Positions 33,443 through 43,584 are shown, counted from the stretch's first letter. The stretch is DNA of 64,000 nucleotides from Caldipriscus sp964426895 (GCA_964426895.1 CAYRSH010000001.1:1-64000); one strand, 5' to 3'. Numbers and translations: made by a program. Notes: a model not told the origin generated them from the sequence alone.

Positions 33443-34948
33443 ATGATCTGGGTAATATTTACGCAAGCTCCTTCGGCGGAATATTGGGGTGGTTTAAAGA
33501 GGGATATATGGGGTAGGGGTAGGGCGATGGCAACCGCCCGTTTTTCCGGACCCTCATCCGTAGTGGTGGCTTGGAACAGATCACTTTCTGCTGCAACCGG
33601 CATATATTCCGGGCCTTCCGTCCTTGACATAACAAGCGACGGTGTTCCGGATGTTGTCGTTGGCGATGATGGTGGAACGCTTTGGTGTTTCAACGGTCCC
33701 GATGGGACGATTCATTGGACATATTCAACGAGTGGTGCTATATATTCAACCCCTGCATTGGATGAAATAGATGGTGATCCAAATATGGAAGTTGCCTTCA
33801 CATCCTATAACGGTTATCTTTATGTCCTTGAAGGGACAAATGGAACACTTATATGGAGTCAATATGTTGGGTATGCATATAACGGTTCTCCGAGGGTGTA
33901 TGACATAAACCTTGATGGCGAAAAGGAGGTAGTAGTTGCCACAGGTAACGGCACTTACGCCTTTCGCGGGCTTGATGGAACGACGAGGTGGAGTAATACG
34001 ACTGTTGTATCCGATGCCGCGGTTGCCGTTGGTGATGTTGATAACGATGGGCAGATAGAGGTAATAGTAGCGGATAATTCCGGGACGGTTCATGCTTTAA
34101 GGGGAACGAATGGAAGCATAAAGTGGAGCGTTTCAACCGGATATTTAGACGGTTCCGCACCCGCCATTGAGGATGTTGATGGCGATGGTATAATGGAAAT
34201 CTTTGTTAATTTTTACAACAATTATACATGCCGCATAAACGGGACGGGTTCTTTGGCTTGGTGCGTTTATGGATATTCGGAACTCTCACCTGATGGTAGG
34301 GAATCGGTTGTTATAGGTCCGGACATAAATGGAAACGGAACAAGGGATATCTTTACGGCGGATTATTACTGGAACTTTGCCGCCATAGATGGTGGTACGG
34401 GGGCGGTTATATGGGCAACAACCACGACTTATGAGGTTCATTCCCATGCCCCCATAACCGTAGGCGATTTTGATATGACGAATCCGGGATATGAGATATT
34501 GTTCGCGAATCACGATGGTTATTTGGATGTTTATAGCGCATCCAACGGTACATGGTTGTGGAACTATTCTTATGGTGGTCCCGTTGGTGGGTGTTGTGCG
34601 TCGGGATACAGCGTAATAGCGGATGTGGATGGTGATACCTGTGTTGAGCTGATCCTCAGGGGTGAAATGGATGCCCCAAACCTATATGTTTTCAGGTCAA
34701 ACAATGTTGGGACTTGCGATATACTCGGTTATGATGACCCGATAGCGGTTAAGGAGAAAACTGGGGAAATCCTGAGGGTTGAAGCCGTAAAGGGCGGTAT
34801 AAAGGTTTTGGGTAAAGGTTTTGTAAGGATATACAGCGCATCCGGAATAAAGGTTGCGGAGATAAAAGGGAAAGGGTTTGTTGGTTTAAAGAGGGGTGTA
34901 TATATTGTTGAATATGGGGGTAAGAGGGAGAAGGTAATAGTCCGATAG
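33443..34948 (+). CDS. Secreted FG-GAP/PQQ-like propeller protein with T9SS-like sorting tail
   Basis: 501 residues. Repeated 'DVDGDG'/'DVDNDGQIEV' FG-GAP-type calcium loops alternate with PQQ-like 'GTNGSIKWSVSTG' blades, forming a surface beta-propeller. The last ~60 residues have 'VRIYSASGIKVAEIKG' and 'GLKRGVYIVEYGGKREKVIV', a type A sorting-domain pattern. N-terminus 'MIWVIFTQAPSAEYW': only ~6 hydrophobic residues. First gene of a four-gene plus-strand run. Function probably adhesion or binding; not provable here. Confidence 0.78.
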   Translation: MIWVIFTQAPSAEYWGGLKRDIWGRGRAMATARFSGPSSVVVAWNRSLSAATGIYSGPSVLDITSDGVPDVVVGDDGGTLWCFNGPDGTIHWTYSTSGAIYSTPALDEIDGDPNMEVAFTSYNGYLYVLEGTNGTLIWSQYVGYAYNGSPRVYDINLDGEKEVVVATGNGTYAFRGLDGTTRWSNTTVVSDAAVAVGDVDNDGQIEVIVADNSGTVHALRGTNGSIKWSVSTGYLDGSAPAIEDVDGDGIMEIFVNFYNNYTCRINGTGSLAWCVYGYSELSPDGRESVVIGPDINGNGTRDIFTADYYWNFAAIDGGTGAVIWATTTTYEVHSHAPITVGDFDMTNPGYEILFANHDGYLDVYSASNGTWLWNYSYGGPVGGCCASGYSVIADVDGDTCVELILRGEMDAPNLYVFRSNNVGTCDILGYDDPIAVKEKTGEILRVEAVKGGIKVLGKGFVRIYSASGIKVAEIKGKGFVGLKRGVYIVEYGGKREKVIVR

Positions 34949-34950
34949 TT

Positions 34951-35790
34951 ATGAAATTCTTTACGGCGGGTGTTCCCATTTCAAGTAAGAGTGGTTCTAC
35001 GGAAGATGGGTTGATAAGGGTTAAAGAGTTGGGATTAGACGGGATGGAGTTGGAATTTGTCAGGGGTGTTAAGATGGGGGAAGATAAGGCTAAAAGGGTA
35101 AAGGTGATAGTAGAAAAAAACGGTTTATCCCTTTCCGTCCACGCCCCATATTGGATAAACCTTAACGCCAAAGAAAAGGACAAATTAAGCGCCTCTATTG
35201 AGAGGATATACCAATCCGCAAAAATCGGATATATGGCGGGTGCGAAGAATGTATGCTTTCATCCCGCCTATTACCTGGACGATAACCCAAAGGATGTTCA
35301 TAAGAGGGTCTTGGGGATTCTCAAAGACTTATCCGAAAGGCTGAAATCCGAAGGCATATTTGTTATTTTAAGACCGGAAACCACGGGGAAACCCACGCAA
35401 TACGGTTCCCTTGAAGAATTGCTTGAGCTTTCGGCGGAGATTGAAGGGGTTCTACCCTGTGTGGATTTTGCCCATTTGCACGCGAGGAATGGTGGCAAGT
35501 TCAACACAAAGGAGGAATTCGTCTGGGTTCTGGAAAAGATAAAGGAATACATCGGTGAAAGTGGTTTAAAAAACATGCACATACATATGTCGGGAATAGC
35601 ATACTCTTCAAAAGGGGAGAAACATCACCTAAACCTTGAAGAGTCGGATTTGAATTGGAAAGATATCTTGGAAACCCTTTATGAATTTAAGGCCGACGGG
35701 TTCATAGTCTCCGAAAGCCCGAATATTGAAGGGGATGCACTACTTATGAAAAATTACTGGAAAACCATATCTTACAGCCATAAAATATAG
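34951..35790 (+). CDS. Endonuclease IV-like / sugar-phosphate isomerase-like TIM barrel
   Basis: 279 residues, AP endonuclease family 2 fold. Metal-binding His/Glu positions are visible in 'SVHAPYWIN', 'CFHPAYYL', 'RPETTGKPTQYGSLEELL', 'CVDFAHLHARNGG', 'NMHIHMSGI' and 'VSESPNIEGDA'. This resembles the archaeal/thermophile Nfo-like subgroup, and abasic-site repair is the best guess. A sugar isomerase role is the alternative. It starts 2 nt after the upstream propeller gene. Confidence 0.75.
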   Translation: MKFFTAGVPISSKSGSTEDGLIRVKELGLDGMELEFVRGVKMGEDKAKRVKVIVEKNGLSLSVHAPYWINLNAKEKDKLSASIERIYQSAKIGYMAGAKNVCFHPAYYLDDNPKDVHKRVLGILKDLSERLKSEGIFVILRPETTGKPTQYGSLEELLELSAEIEGVLPCVDFAHLHARNGGKFNTKEEFVWVLEKIKEYIGESGLKNMHIHMSGIAYSSKGEKHHLNLEESDLNWKDILETLYEFKADGFIVSESPNIEGDALLMKNYWKTISYSHKI

Positions 35791-35793
35791 GGG

Positions 35794-36474
35794 ATGTGGT
35801 GGATAGCATTCGTACAAAAGGCTACCTATGTGGATGCATTCGGCAAGAGGATGGAGGCTTATAGGGTGGGAACGGGTGATTTTGGTATAACCGTACTCCC
35901 ACCCTCAAAGGACTTTGGGGATTTTGTGACCCAATCCTATCCCGCCCATATGCTTATGTACTATTGGTTTATCAGGTTAATGGATATAAAGGGTAAGGGT
36001 GCGGTAATAATACCCCTTGTATCGTCCATTGCATGGGAGGTTTATGAGGAGAAAGTTTTAAAAACATCGCCCGTTAGTTTGGGGGATATTGTCTTTGGGA
36101 CTCTTGGAGGAATTCTCGCCGAAGTATTACCCGAAAATGTGGCTTTGGATTATCGTATAACGCCTTCACCGAATGCAAAGGTCAGTTATCCGAATACGGG
36201 CAACCCATCATTGGACACCCTTATATACAAATTGAACACAAACTATACCCCCTTTTCAATAACCCTTAAAAAGAACTCAAAACCCTACACATTCCTGCTC
36301 GGATTTTCCTATGCGTACGGGGAAAATTATCCGTATAACTACCCTTATAAACCCGATAGTATCCCCTCTATTGAAATAAGCACAGAAAACATTATAAACA
36401 TCAACCTCTTAAATCCCGTGCCTTTAATACCAAATTCCCCAACGATAAGTCTCGGGGTAGTACGAGAGTTCTGA
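35794..36474 (+). CDS. Envelope protein of unknown function, DUF3943-like core (226 aa)
   Basis: The central 'SSIAWEVYEEKVLKTSPVS' and 'LGDIVFGTLGGILAEV' resemble the membrane-associated motif of DUF3943/VanZ-like proteins. The C-terminal half is beta-rich ('FLLGFSYAYGENYPYNYPYK'). The N-terminus 'MWWIAFVQKATYVDAFGK' has a 6-7-residue hydrophobic start; an in-frame TAG two codons upstream fixes it. The next gene's TTG follows the stop directly. Confidence 0.45.
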   Translation: MWWIAFVQKATYVDAFGKRMEAYRVGTGDFGITVLPPSKDFGDFVTQSYPAHMLMYYWFIRLMDIKGKGAVIIPLVSSIAWEVYEEKVLKTSPVSLGDIVFGTLGGILAEVLPENVALDYRITPSPNAKVSYPNTGNPSLDTLIYKLNTNYTPFSITLKKNSKPYTFLLGFSYAYGENYPYNYPYKPDSIPSIEISTENIININLLNPVPLIPNSPTISLGVVREF

Positions 36475-38631
36475 TTGTTTTACGAGTTATACCTTTTAAA
36501 ACCTTTAACCCCTGATACATTTTCTTATTTTGAATGGGATACCGTTTCAACCGTAAAAAATTGGAGTGGTTTTTACAAATTTGGTACGGATGGGTTGTAC
36601 GCTGGAATTAAGGGTGATATATACGGGTGGGGATTGGGTTTAACCATAAGGGATGTTGCGGGTGTTAGCGGTGAGGTTAAGAGGATAGAAAATTTGCAGG
36701 ATTTTAGGGTACAAATTTCCAAGAATTATATGGGTTTATATGGGGGGATATTAAGCGAGGATTTTGTAAAGGGAAGGATAAGGGGGGAAGGCTTAGGGAT
36801 TTTTTATAAAGGGGATACTTTGAAGTTTTTAAGGTCGTTTTCGGATGTAAAAAGGGTAAATTTTAGGTTGTTTAAGGGTTTTAACGGACCCTATGTTATA
36901 CCTTCCAAGGGTATCGTTGAGAATTCCATAAGGGTATATATAAACGGCAGGATTCTAAAAAGCGGTTATGTATTTAAAAACGGTGCCATATACATAACAT
37001 GGGAATTTGAAGATGGAGACATACTTACGGTTGAATACCAAGAATCTACGGGTAGCCAAAACTTGTTCTCGTATGGGGTAATAAGGATGGGGGGATTTTT
37101 CATAAGGGGAAACGGTATAACCCCTCAGAGGTTTGAAAGTTTTAAGGGGTGTATAAGGACATCAAAAGGGGATTACAGGTTTTCAAACGATACATTTTAC
37201 ATAGATGTTTTGAACGGGGATTTGATGTGCGATTTTGTCAATGTTGAAAACGGGGATTATAAATTCCTCGGGGATAGGTTTGTGTTTGTGGGAAATGGGG
37301 GAGACTATACCATAAAACCGATAGAAGGGAATAATGGGGAGTATATGGGGGAAGTGGGGTTTGAAGGGGGTGAAGATTACCTATCCATAAACTTTAACGA
37401 TAAAAGGGATATGGGGGGTAGGTGGAATTATACGATTGGGGAAAAAATATACGCATTTTCCTTTGGGAATTTTGGTTATAACCCCTATATTCCCTATACC
37501 GCAACCGGGGTAAATACGGGGAATTACAATATTAACATTGGCATTGGTTTGAATTTTGAGGGATTGAAAGGTAAATTCTTGCGGGGCTTTTCCGAAAACG
37601 ATTTCGTGTATTCTGGGGATATAAAATTTGGAATAGATAAAGGGTTTTATGCAAACCTTGTAAAGACAAGTATTTGGAACAGGTATGAGTTTGGCGGTTT
37701 TATAAAAGGCCTTTCCGCAGGGGGATTTATGGCAGAGGATACATTTGGTAGATCGTATGGGATTAATGGCAAATCGGAAAAATTTGCTGGTACAATTAAG
37801 CGGTACGATGACGGTTTTTTGGCTTATGACATAGGTTTTATTGGTGAAGGTTTGGCTTTAAACTATGGTGTTAGCAAAATGGGGAGGTCTTTTATACTCG
37901 GTCTAATCTGGAAAATTATCCGTTTGGATATATCCTCATCCATAAGTTTCAAAAAGGAGGAGAGGTTTATATATGTGGGTAAGGGATGGGGGGATTACGA
38001 AAGGGATTCTTCGGGTAGGTTTTACCCAAAACCCTTTGGGAGTTATAAAAGGGAGATGATATATTTCCCCACGGATACCGCAATATACGATATAAACATA
38101 TCGGTTTTGGGATACCTGAACGCATCTTTGAGGACGGATTTTAAAAATTTAAAAACCGCAAACTTGAACGCTTGGTTTGGTAGGGATAGTGTAGGTGTGA
38201 GATTTGACCTTTATAGGGATGTGGAAACGGGTGGGTTCAGATATAACAGGGTCTTTAACGGGTATGCCAATTACAATTGGTTTGTGGAATACGAAAACCT
38301 AAAAAGGGTTTTTGGAAAGTATATAGAATACAATTCCCTATCTTTTGGGTTTAAATTTTTTGGTCTTGAAGTTTTGAAATCAATCTCTTGGGCACTTTCC
38401 CCCCTTATCAGGATAAGAAAACCGTTTTCACTAAGCGTTTATTACAGGAGATATTACGGGGAAAAAGGTGATGAGGTATATATAAAACCCGAAGGGCCGG
38501 TGGTCTTATTCGGTTTTCATCCACAAAAAAACATTTCCGAAATTAACATATCGGGGTATGTGTATGCATACTACGATAAAATACAAAGACTTACTTGGAA
38601 CTTTGGTTTAAGCGTTTCAGGCGAATTTTAG
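36475..38631 (+). CDS. Large outer-membrane beta-barrel protein (718 aa)
   Basis: Many short amphipathic strands rich in Gly, Tyr and Phe. A repeated module near residues 140-200 ('GPYVIPSKGIVENSIRVYIN', then 'SGYVFKNGAIYITWEFEDGD') resembles the 'bond-strand' modules found in SprA-like and other FCB surface proteins. It ends 'LTWNFGLSVSGEF', a barrel-type terminal Phe. Start TTG 36475, right after the upstream stop. Function unknown. 3' end overlaps dnaK by 4 bp. Confidence 0.6.
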   Translation: MFYELYLLKPLTPDTFSYFEWDTVSTVKNWSGFYKFGTDGLYAGIKGDIYGWGLGLTIRDVAGVSGEVKRIENLQDFRVQISKNYMGLYGGILSEDFVKGRIRGEGLGIFYKGDTLKFLRSFSDVKRVNFRLFKGFNGPYVIPSKGIVENSIRVYINGRILKSGYVFKNGAIYITWEFEDGDILTVEYQESTGSQNLFSYGVIRMGGFFIRGNGITPQRFESFKGCIRTSKGDYRFSNDTFYIDVLNGDLMCDFVNVENGDYKFLGDRFVFVGNGGDYTIKPIEGNNGEYMGEVGFEGGEDYLSINFNDKRDMGGRWNYTIGEKIYAFSFGNFGYNPYIPYTATGVNTGNYNINIGIGLNFEGLKGKFLRGFSENDFVYSGDIKFGIDKGFYANLVKTSIWNRYEFGGFIKGLSAGGFMAEDTFGRSYGINGKSEKFAGTIKRYDDGFLAYDIGFIGEGLALNYGVSKMGRSFILGLIWKIIRLDISSSISFKKEERFIYVGKGWGDYERDSSGRFYPKPFGSYKREMIYFPTDTAIYDINISVLGYLNASLRTDFKNLKTANLNAWFGRDSVGVRFDLYRDVETGGFRYNRVFNGYANYNWFVEYENLKRVFGKYIEYNSLSFGFKFFGLEVLKSISWALSPLIRIRKPFSLSVYYRRYYGEKGDEVYIKPEGPVVLFGFHPQKNISEINISGYVYAYYDKIQRLTWNFGLSVSGEF

Positions 38632-40508
38632 GCTTCTATGGTTGGTCCCTCCTCATCCGGTGGGTTTTGTTTGCCGGTGGTTTGCTGGTAAATCCTTGAA
38701 ATTATCGTATTCCAAACCTTTTGAAACTCCTCAAACTCTTTCCTCATCTTTCCTTCGTCGTTGCTACTCATAACATCCCTCAACCTGTCTATACCCTCTT
38801 CTATCACCTTCTTTTCGTCTTCCGTTAATTTATCCTCAAATTCTCTTTTCGCCTTTTCAACCTCGTATATGTATGCGTCTATTTGATTCCTCAACTCGGC
38901 CAACCTCGCCCTCCTCTCATCCTCTTCCCTATACCTCTCCGCTTCTTCAATCATCCTTTGAATCTCCTCTTCCGTTAAGCCCGTCCTCGCGTGTATCCTT
39001 ATATCCGCTTTCTTACCGGTAGATTTTTCAACTGCGGATACATGCAGTATTCCGTTTGTATCCAGTTCAAAAGTTACCTCTATTTGCGGTACCCCCCTTG
39101 GGGCTGGTGGTATTCCCGTAAGGTCAAACCTGCCCAAGAGCCTGTTTTGAGATGCTATTTTCCTTTCACCCTGATAAACCTCAACCGTTACAACCGTTTG
39201 GTTGTCGTATGCCGTGGTGTAAATCTTTGATTTCTTTACGGGTATAGGGGTATTCTTAGGTATTACAACATCAAATATATCGCCAAGGGTTGCAACTCCT
39301 AAGGATAGGGGAACGACATCAACCAGGACTATGTCCTTTTTGTCCCTCATCTCACCTATTGCTATGGAGGCCTGAATGGCCGCCCCTATGGCCACGACTT
39401 CGTCGGGGTTTATCCCCGCATGGGGTTTCTTACCAAAAAATTCTTCAACAACCTTTTGCACCAAAGGCATACGGGTTTGACCACCTACCAGTATAATCTC
39501 ATCTATCTCGTTTCTGGAAAACCCCGCTTCATCAAGGGCTTGCCTCATCAGTTCAACCGTTCTGTTTATTAAGGGTTCGGCCATGGCTTCCAGTCTTGCC
39601 CTCGTTAGAATCCTTTCAAGGTTTAAACCCACTTTTGCTTCGGGGTCAAAGGCTATATATGGCAAGCTTATCAATGTTTCACTTTGGAATGAGAGTTCCT
39701 TTTTGGCCTTTTCGGCCGCCTCTTTTAACCTCTGCAAGGCTGCGGGGTCCTTAGAAAGGTCTATTTTGGTTTCCTTGTAGAATTCCTCTATAAGCCACTC
39801 TATTATCTTTTGGTCTATATCGTCCCCACCCAAATGGGTATCCCCATGCGTGGCCTTAACTATAAAGGCACCCTCAACAAGCGTTAATATTGATATATCA
39901 AATGTGCCACCTCCCAAGTCATAAACGGCAACTTTAAGGGATTTATCCGTTTTGTTAAGGCCATAAGCCAAAGCCGCAGCAGTGGGTTCCGGTAAAATCC
40001 TTATAACCTCTTTGAATCCCGCTATTAAACCCGCATCCTTGGTAGCCTGTCTTTGGGGGTCGTTAAAGTAGGCCGGAACGGTTATTACAGCCTTTTGAAC
40101 CTCGGTACCCAAAAAGTTTTCGGCCGCCTTTTTTAACTCCGAAAGTATAAAAGCCGATATCTGCTCCGGGGTAAACCTTTTCTTTAAAGCCGGAATTTCA
40201 ACCTCTACCCTATCGTTGGGTCCGGACACGACTTTGTACGGAACCCTATCAACATCCCCCGATTGTTTCGCCTCTGTATATGTCCTACCCATAAACCTCT
40301 TAATTGAGAAAACCGTATTTAAAGGGTTTGTTATTGCTTGCCTTTTTGCCGGGGAACCCACCAATATTTCCCCGTTTTCCTTAAAGGCAACAACGGATGG
40401 GGTTATTCTCTCACCCTGCCTATTAGGTATAACAATCGGTTCCCCACCTTCAACCATCGCGACTACGGAGTTTGTAGTACCCAAATCTATCCCTATGACC
40501 TTCTCCAT
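38628..40508 (-). CDS. dnaK: Molecular chaperone DnaK (Hsp70)
   Basis: 626 residues: ATPase domain with 'VIGIDLGTTNSVVAMV', 'VYDLGGGTFDISIL' and 'ILVGGQTRMPLVQKVV'; substrate domain with 'DVVPLSLGVATLGD'; helical lid and acidic tail ('PPDEEGPTIEA'). The frame is open to 40544, but the family start and TAAAAT 8 nt upstream select ATG 40508. Stands alone: no grpE or dnaJ beside it. No CIRCE-like inverted repeat is visible in the 53-bp promoter region. Confidence 0.97.
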   Translation of the reverse strand: MEKVIGIDLGTTNSVVAMVEGGEPIVIPNRQGERITPSVVAFKENGEILVGSPAKRQAITNPLNTVFSIKRFMGRTYTEAKQSGDVDRVPYKVVSGPNDRVEVEIPALKKRFTPEQISAFILSELKKAAENFLGTEVQKAVITVPAYFNDPQRQATKDAGLIAGFKEVIRILPEPTAAALAYGLNKTDKSLKVAVYDLGGGTFDISILTLVEGAFIVKATHGDTHLGGDDIDQKIIEWLIEEFYKETKIDLSKDPAALQRLKEAAEKAKKELSFQSETLISLPYIAFDPEAKVGLNLERILTRARLEAMAEPLINRTVELMRQALDEAGFSRNEIDEIILVGGQTRMPLVQKVVEEFFGKKPHAGINPDEVVAIGAAIQASIAIGEMRDKKDIVLVDVVPLSLGVATLGDIFDVVIPKNTPIPVKKSKIYTTAYDNQTVVTVEVYQGERKIASQNRLLGRFDLTGIPPAPRGVPQIEVTFELDTNGILHVSAVEKSTGKKADIRIHARTGLTEEEIQRMIEEAERYREEDERRARLAELRNQIDAYIYEVEKAKREFEDKLTEDEKKVIEEGIDRLRDVMSSNDEGKMRKEFEEFQKVWNTIISRIYQQTTGKQNPPDEEGPTIEA

Positions 40509-40561
40509 AACCGGAAATTTTAAGGTTGAAAGTTTTTTTCCCACCTTATAATTTCATACCT
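40509..40561. promoter_or_regulatory. Bidirectional promoter dnaK / membrane protein (53 bp)
   Basis: Minus TAAAAT at 40517-40522 (8 nt, TTCCGGTT, to the dnaK ATG). Plus TATAAT at 40547-40552 (9 nt to the ATG at 40562). 24 bp between boxes. No obvious heat-shock operator. Confidence 0.65.
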
Positions 40562-41251
40562 ATGATACGGGTATTGGGGTGGATATTGCTTATAGGTTTA
40601 TATTTGCTTTCTTTGTTTTTCAAATTTTCCGTAAATCCCCTTGCGCTATACGGCATAGGTTTCTTGGCAATTTATGTTTCCATAGTTTGGTTTTTAAAGG
40701 GATATGTTGAACTCGGCCTTGACAATGTGCGCGGTCAGTTTTATGTGATTATGAGCATAGCATTTTTATCAACGGGTTTATCCTTCTTCTTCGCAAAACT
40801 TACGGATGTTTTTACCTTCGAATTAATGGGGGTAATACTTCTAATAATCGCCAGATTCTTTTTCTTTGCGGGCAATTTTAGGTATATATGGTTCTTCCAG
40901 AGTTCCGGGTATTATCTTACATTTACAAGGCTGATAATAGTTTTGATTGTATTTTCCGTTCTCTTTGCGGCTACATTTTACATACCCAACATCGTAGATA
41001 TATTCAAAAATATGTCCCCTTATATTCTTTTAATAATCCTTGATTGGGGGATGGTGCTTATAGTCGTTTATAACCTCTTACTCCTTTGGGGGACGGAAAT
41101 AGGAAAAAAATGGGCCATTGGGGCGTTTGTTGTGAGCTTTTTCCTGTTTGGGGATGCCACATTCATAGCACAAATTAACGCAATATACCCTTATGTTTTA
41201 TGGGCAACAGCCAAAACCCTGATGGGCTTAATAGCCCTTCTCAGAGGATGA
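40562..41251 (+). CDS. Integral membrane protein of unknown function (229 aa)
   Basis: About seven hydrophobic segments; aromatic-rich, few charges outside 'YVELGLDNVRGQFY'. No family recognised. ATG 40562 is chosen because TATAAT lies 9 nt upstream; an upstream ATG at 40526 would lie across the promoter. The 3' end overlaps convergent hflX by 24 bp. Confidence 0.6.
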   Translation: MIRVLGWILLIGLYLLSLFFKFSVNPLALYGIGFLAIYVSIVWFLKGYVELGLDNVRGQFYVIMSIAFLSTGLSFFFAKLTDVFTFELMGVILLIIARFFFFAGNFRYIWFFQSSGYYLTFTRLIIVLIVFSVLFAATFYIPNIVDIFKNMSPYILLIILDWGMVLIVVYNLLLLWGTEIGKKWAIGAFVVSFFLFGDATFIAQINAIYPYVLWATAKTLMGLIALLRG

Positions 41252-42319
41252 GTTCATCCTTTGCCAAATTTTTTCCTTTAAATTATCAAGGTTCTCCCCG
41301 GTTTTGGCGCTTATGAAAACGGAGTTATCTTCATCAAACCTTTCTTTTAGCCTTTCCAAAGATTCTTTGGAGGGTAATAGGTCTATTTTGTTAAAAACAT
41401 ATATTTTTGGTTTTTCCCCGGCACCTATCGCCTTTAAGGTTTCCTCCACAACTCTCAAATCTTCCTCAAATTGCGGTTTAGATACATCCACTACAACCAA
41501 TAACAAATCCGCCTCGTTCGCCACGGATAGTGTGGATCTAAAAGCCGCTATTAATTGTGGGGGTAGATCGGATATAAAACCCACGGTATCATAAACCAAA
41601 ACGGTTTTACCTTTTAAATACATCCCCCTCGTAAATGTATCAAGTGTTGTAAATAAACTCGGGCTTTCCTTTAAATTTGATTTTGTTAAGGCGTTAAGCA
41701 ATGTCGTTTTTCCGGCACTGGTATACCCCACAAGGGCAACCCTGAAAAAGTCTTTATGCCTTTTTGTCCTCTCCCTTCTCGCCCTATCTATATCCTTTAA
41801 CTTCCCCTTTAATATACTTATCCTGTGTAAGATCCTCCTCCTATCTATTTCCAACTTTGTCTCACCCGGCCCCCTTGTCCCGATTCCCCCACCCAACCTT
41901 GAAAAATATCCGGGTGCCACCCTTAGTTTTGCCAACCTGTTTTGCAATTGGGCGAGTTCAACCTGAATTTTGGCCTCGGCGCTTCTGGCGTGCTGGGCAA
42001 ATATATCAAGAACTATATCAACCTTATCCAAAACCTTACAGGGTATAATATTTGTTAAATTCCTCAACTGTGCCGGTGAAAGTTTGGTATCAAAAACAAC
42101 CATATCTATTCTTAGTTTTTGAACGAGTTCCGCTATCTCCTTGGTTTTCCCCTTGCCTATGTAATAAGCCGGATCCGGCTTTAACCTCTTTTGTATTATC
42201 ACATCAATGACTTCACCCCCGGCCGTTTTTACGAGTTCTTTGAGTTCTTCAAGCCTCAGAAAGACCTTTTCACCCTCACCTGGTCTGAGAATACCAACAA
42301 GTATAGCCTTTTCCTTCAT
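41228..42319 (-). CDS. hflX: GTPase HflX
   Basis: Ribosome-associated GTPase that rescues stalled or heat-damaged 50S subunits. 363 residues: N-terminal HflX domain with 'PDPAYYIGKGKTKEIAELV', the linker 'GGGIGTRGPGETKLEIDRRR', G1 'GYTSAGKTTLLNAL', G3 'DTVGFISDLP' and G4 'NKID'. Its start overlaps the kinase stop by 4 nt. Near dnaK, it makes a small stress-related neighbourhood. Confidence 0.95.
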   Translation of the reverse strand: MKEKAILVGILRPGEGEKVFLRLEELKELVKTAGGEVIDVIIQKRLKPDPAYYIGKGKTKEIAELVQKLRIDMVVFDTKLSPAQLRNLTNIIPCKVLDKVDIVLDIFAQHARSAEAKIQVELAQLQNRLAKLRVAPGYFSRLGGGIGTRGPGETKLEIDRRRILHRISILKGKLKDIDRARRERTKRHKDFFRVALVGYTSAGKTTLLNALTKSNLKESPSLFTTLDTFTRGMYLKGKTVLVYDTVGFISDLPPQLIAAFRSTLSVANEADLLLVVVDVSKPQFEEDLRVVEETLKAIGAGEKPKIYVFNKIDLLPSKESLERLKERFDEDNSVFISAKTGENLDNLKEKIWQRMNSSSEKGY

Positions 42320-43584
42320 CTACCCAGGCCAAAAATACGAAAGGAAGTTTTCTTCGTTTTTTCCCCTTTCATCTCACCTTCAACGGGTATTACAAGTATC
42401 GGGACCTTTAAGGGTTCTTTGAATATGTTCATACCCCCATAATAAACGACAATTTCTATCTCATATGTCCCATATATTTCTTGGGTTGTAATGAGGTTCC
42501 AAGAAATTTCACAGGGTGAGGAGAAGTTTTGATATGGGGGCGACGATAACGACATAAAATTGGGTACATTTATTTCAACCCTTCCCTCCCCTTCACCCGA
42601 AAAGATCAATTTTAACTCAAAGGGTTCGTTTTTCTTGACCACACTCTTACATTCTAAACCCTCCAAATTAAAGGGTATTCCCTCCCTAACCTCAATTTTC
42701 CTTTTTAAAACCCCCTCGGGTCTCCTCTCCTCAAACTCCACCATAACAAACCTTCCCAAAACCTTCTTCGAAAACCTCCTTAATTCTTCCAACATCTCTT
42801 CGGCGGATTGGAACCTCTCGGAAGGGTCCGGAGATAATGCTTTAAGGATTAACCTTTCAATTTCTGGGGGTATATCCGGGTTCATAGTCCTCGGAGGTTT
42901 TACGCCGATGCCGGATAGTTTTTGGTAATATATCTGTTTAATATCGCCTTCAAAAGGGGGTTTTTTGGTTAGCATGTGGTACAATAATGCCCCTACTGAA
43001 TAAATATCCGACCTCTCATCCGCCAATTCAAACGATTTTATCTGTTCGGGGGCTGTATAATGTGGTGGGGGTATAAAGGCGGTTCTTTTAAACTTCATAG
43101 CGGCCTTGGCCGCTATTTCCGCCATGCCAAAATCTACGAGTACCACATTATCCGTTTCGTTAAACCTTACATTTGAAGGCCTTATATCCTTATGTATCAA
43201 ACCGTTTGAATGGGCGTACTTTAAAGCATCCAATATGTCCATGGTTATACCTACGGCATCTTCAAAGGAAATTTCTTCTATTACATCATCCAAACCTTTT
43301 GGAAGGAAATCCATTACGAAGAATATATATACCCCGTCTTTGTCAATGTCGTGAACCCAAGATATATGGGGATGCTCCTCCAAGGATGCTATGTTTCTTA
43401 TCATCTGAACCACAAACCTTGTAAATTCCAAATCCGACGCAATTTCCGGTATTAAAACCTTTAAAGCCACATCCTTTGATAGTCTTGTATGTCTCGCCTT
43501 ATAAACTTCAAATATCAATCCCTTACCTATGAATTCCTGAACCTCATATTTACGGGAAAGGACAAATCCCTTCTGTAAAGGCAT
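42316..43584 (-). CDS. Serine/threonine protein kinase (Hanks type), cytoplasmic
   Basis: 422 residues. Kinase domain at about 8-275: glycine loop 'FIGKGLIFEVYKA', Lys in 'VALKVL', catalytic loop 'LIHKDIRPSNV' (HKD in place of HRD), DFG in 'LVDFGMAEIA' and 'YTAPEQ' (APE motif). The remaining ~145 residues are beta-rich with no transmembrane segment or PASTA repeats. The frame is open to 43620, but TATAAT 9 nt before ATG 43584 decides the start. Targets unknown. Confidence 0.88.
   Translation of the reverse strand: MPLQKGFVLSRKYEVQEFIGKGLIFEVYKARHTRLSKDVALKVLIPEIASDLEFTRFVVQMIRNIASLEEHPHISWVHDIDKDGVYIFFVMDFLPKGLDDVIEEISFEDAVGITMDILDALKYAHSNGLIHKDIRPSNVRFNETDNVVLVDFGMAEIAAKAAMKFKRTAFIPPPHYTAPEQIKSFELADERSDIYSVGALLYHMLTKKPPFEGDIKQIYYQKLSGIGVKPPRTMNPDIPPEIERLILKALSPDPSERFQSAEEMLEELRRFSKKVLGRFVMVEFEERRPEGVLKRKIEVREGIPFNLEGLECKSVVKKNEPFELKLIFSGEGEGRVEINVPNFMSLSSPPYQNFSSPCEISWNLITTQEIYGTYEIEIVVYYGGMNIFKEPLKVPILVIPVEGEMKGEKTKKTSFRIFGLGR

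Noticed and set aside
40509..40561. CIRCE heat-shock operator upstream of dnaK
   Set aside because: No TTAGCACTC-type inverted repeat is present in the 53 bp.
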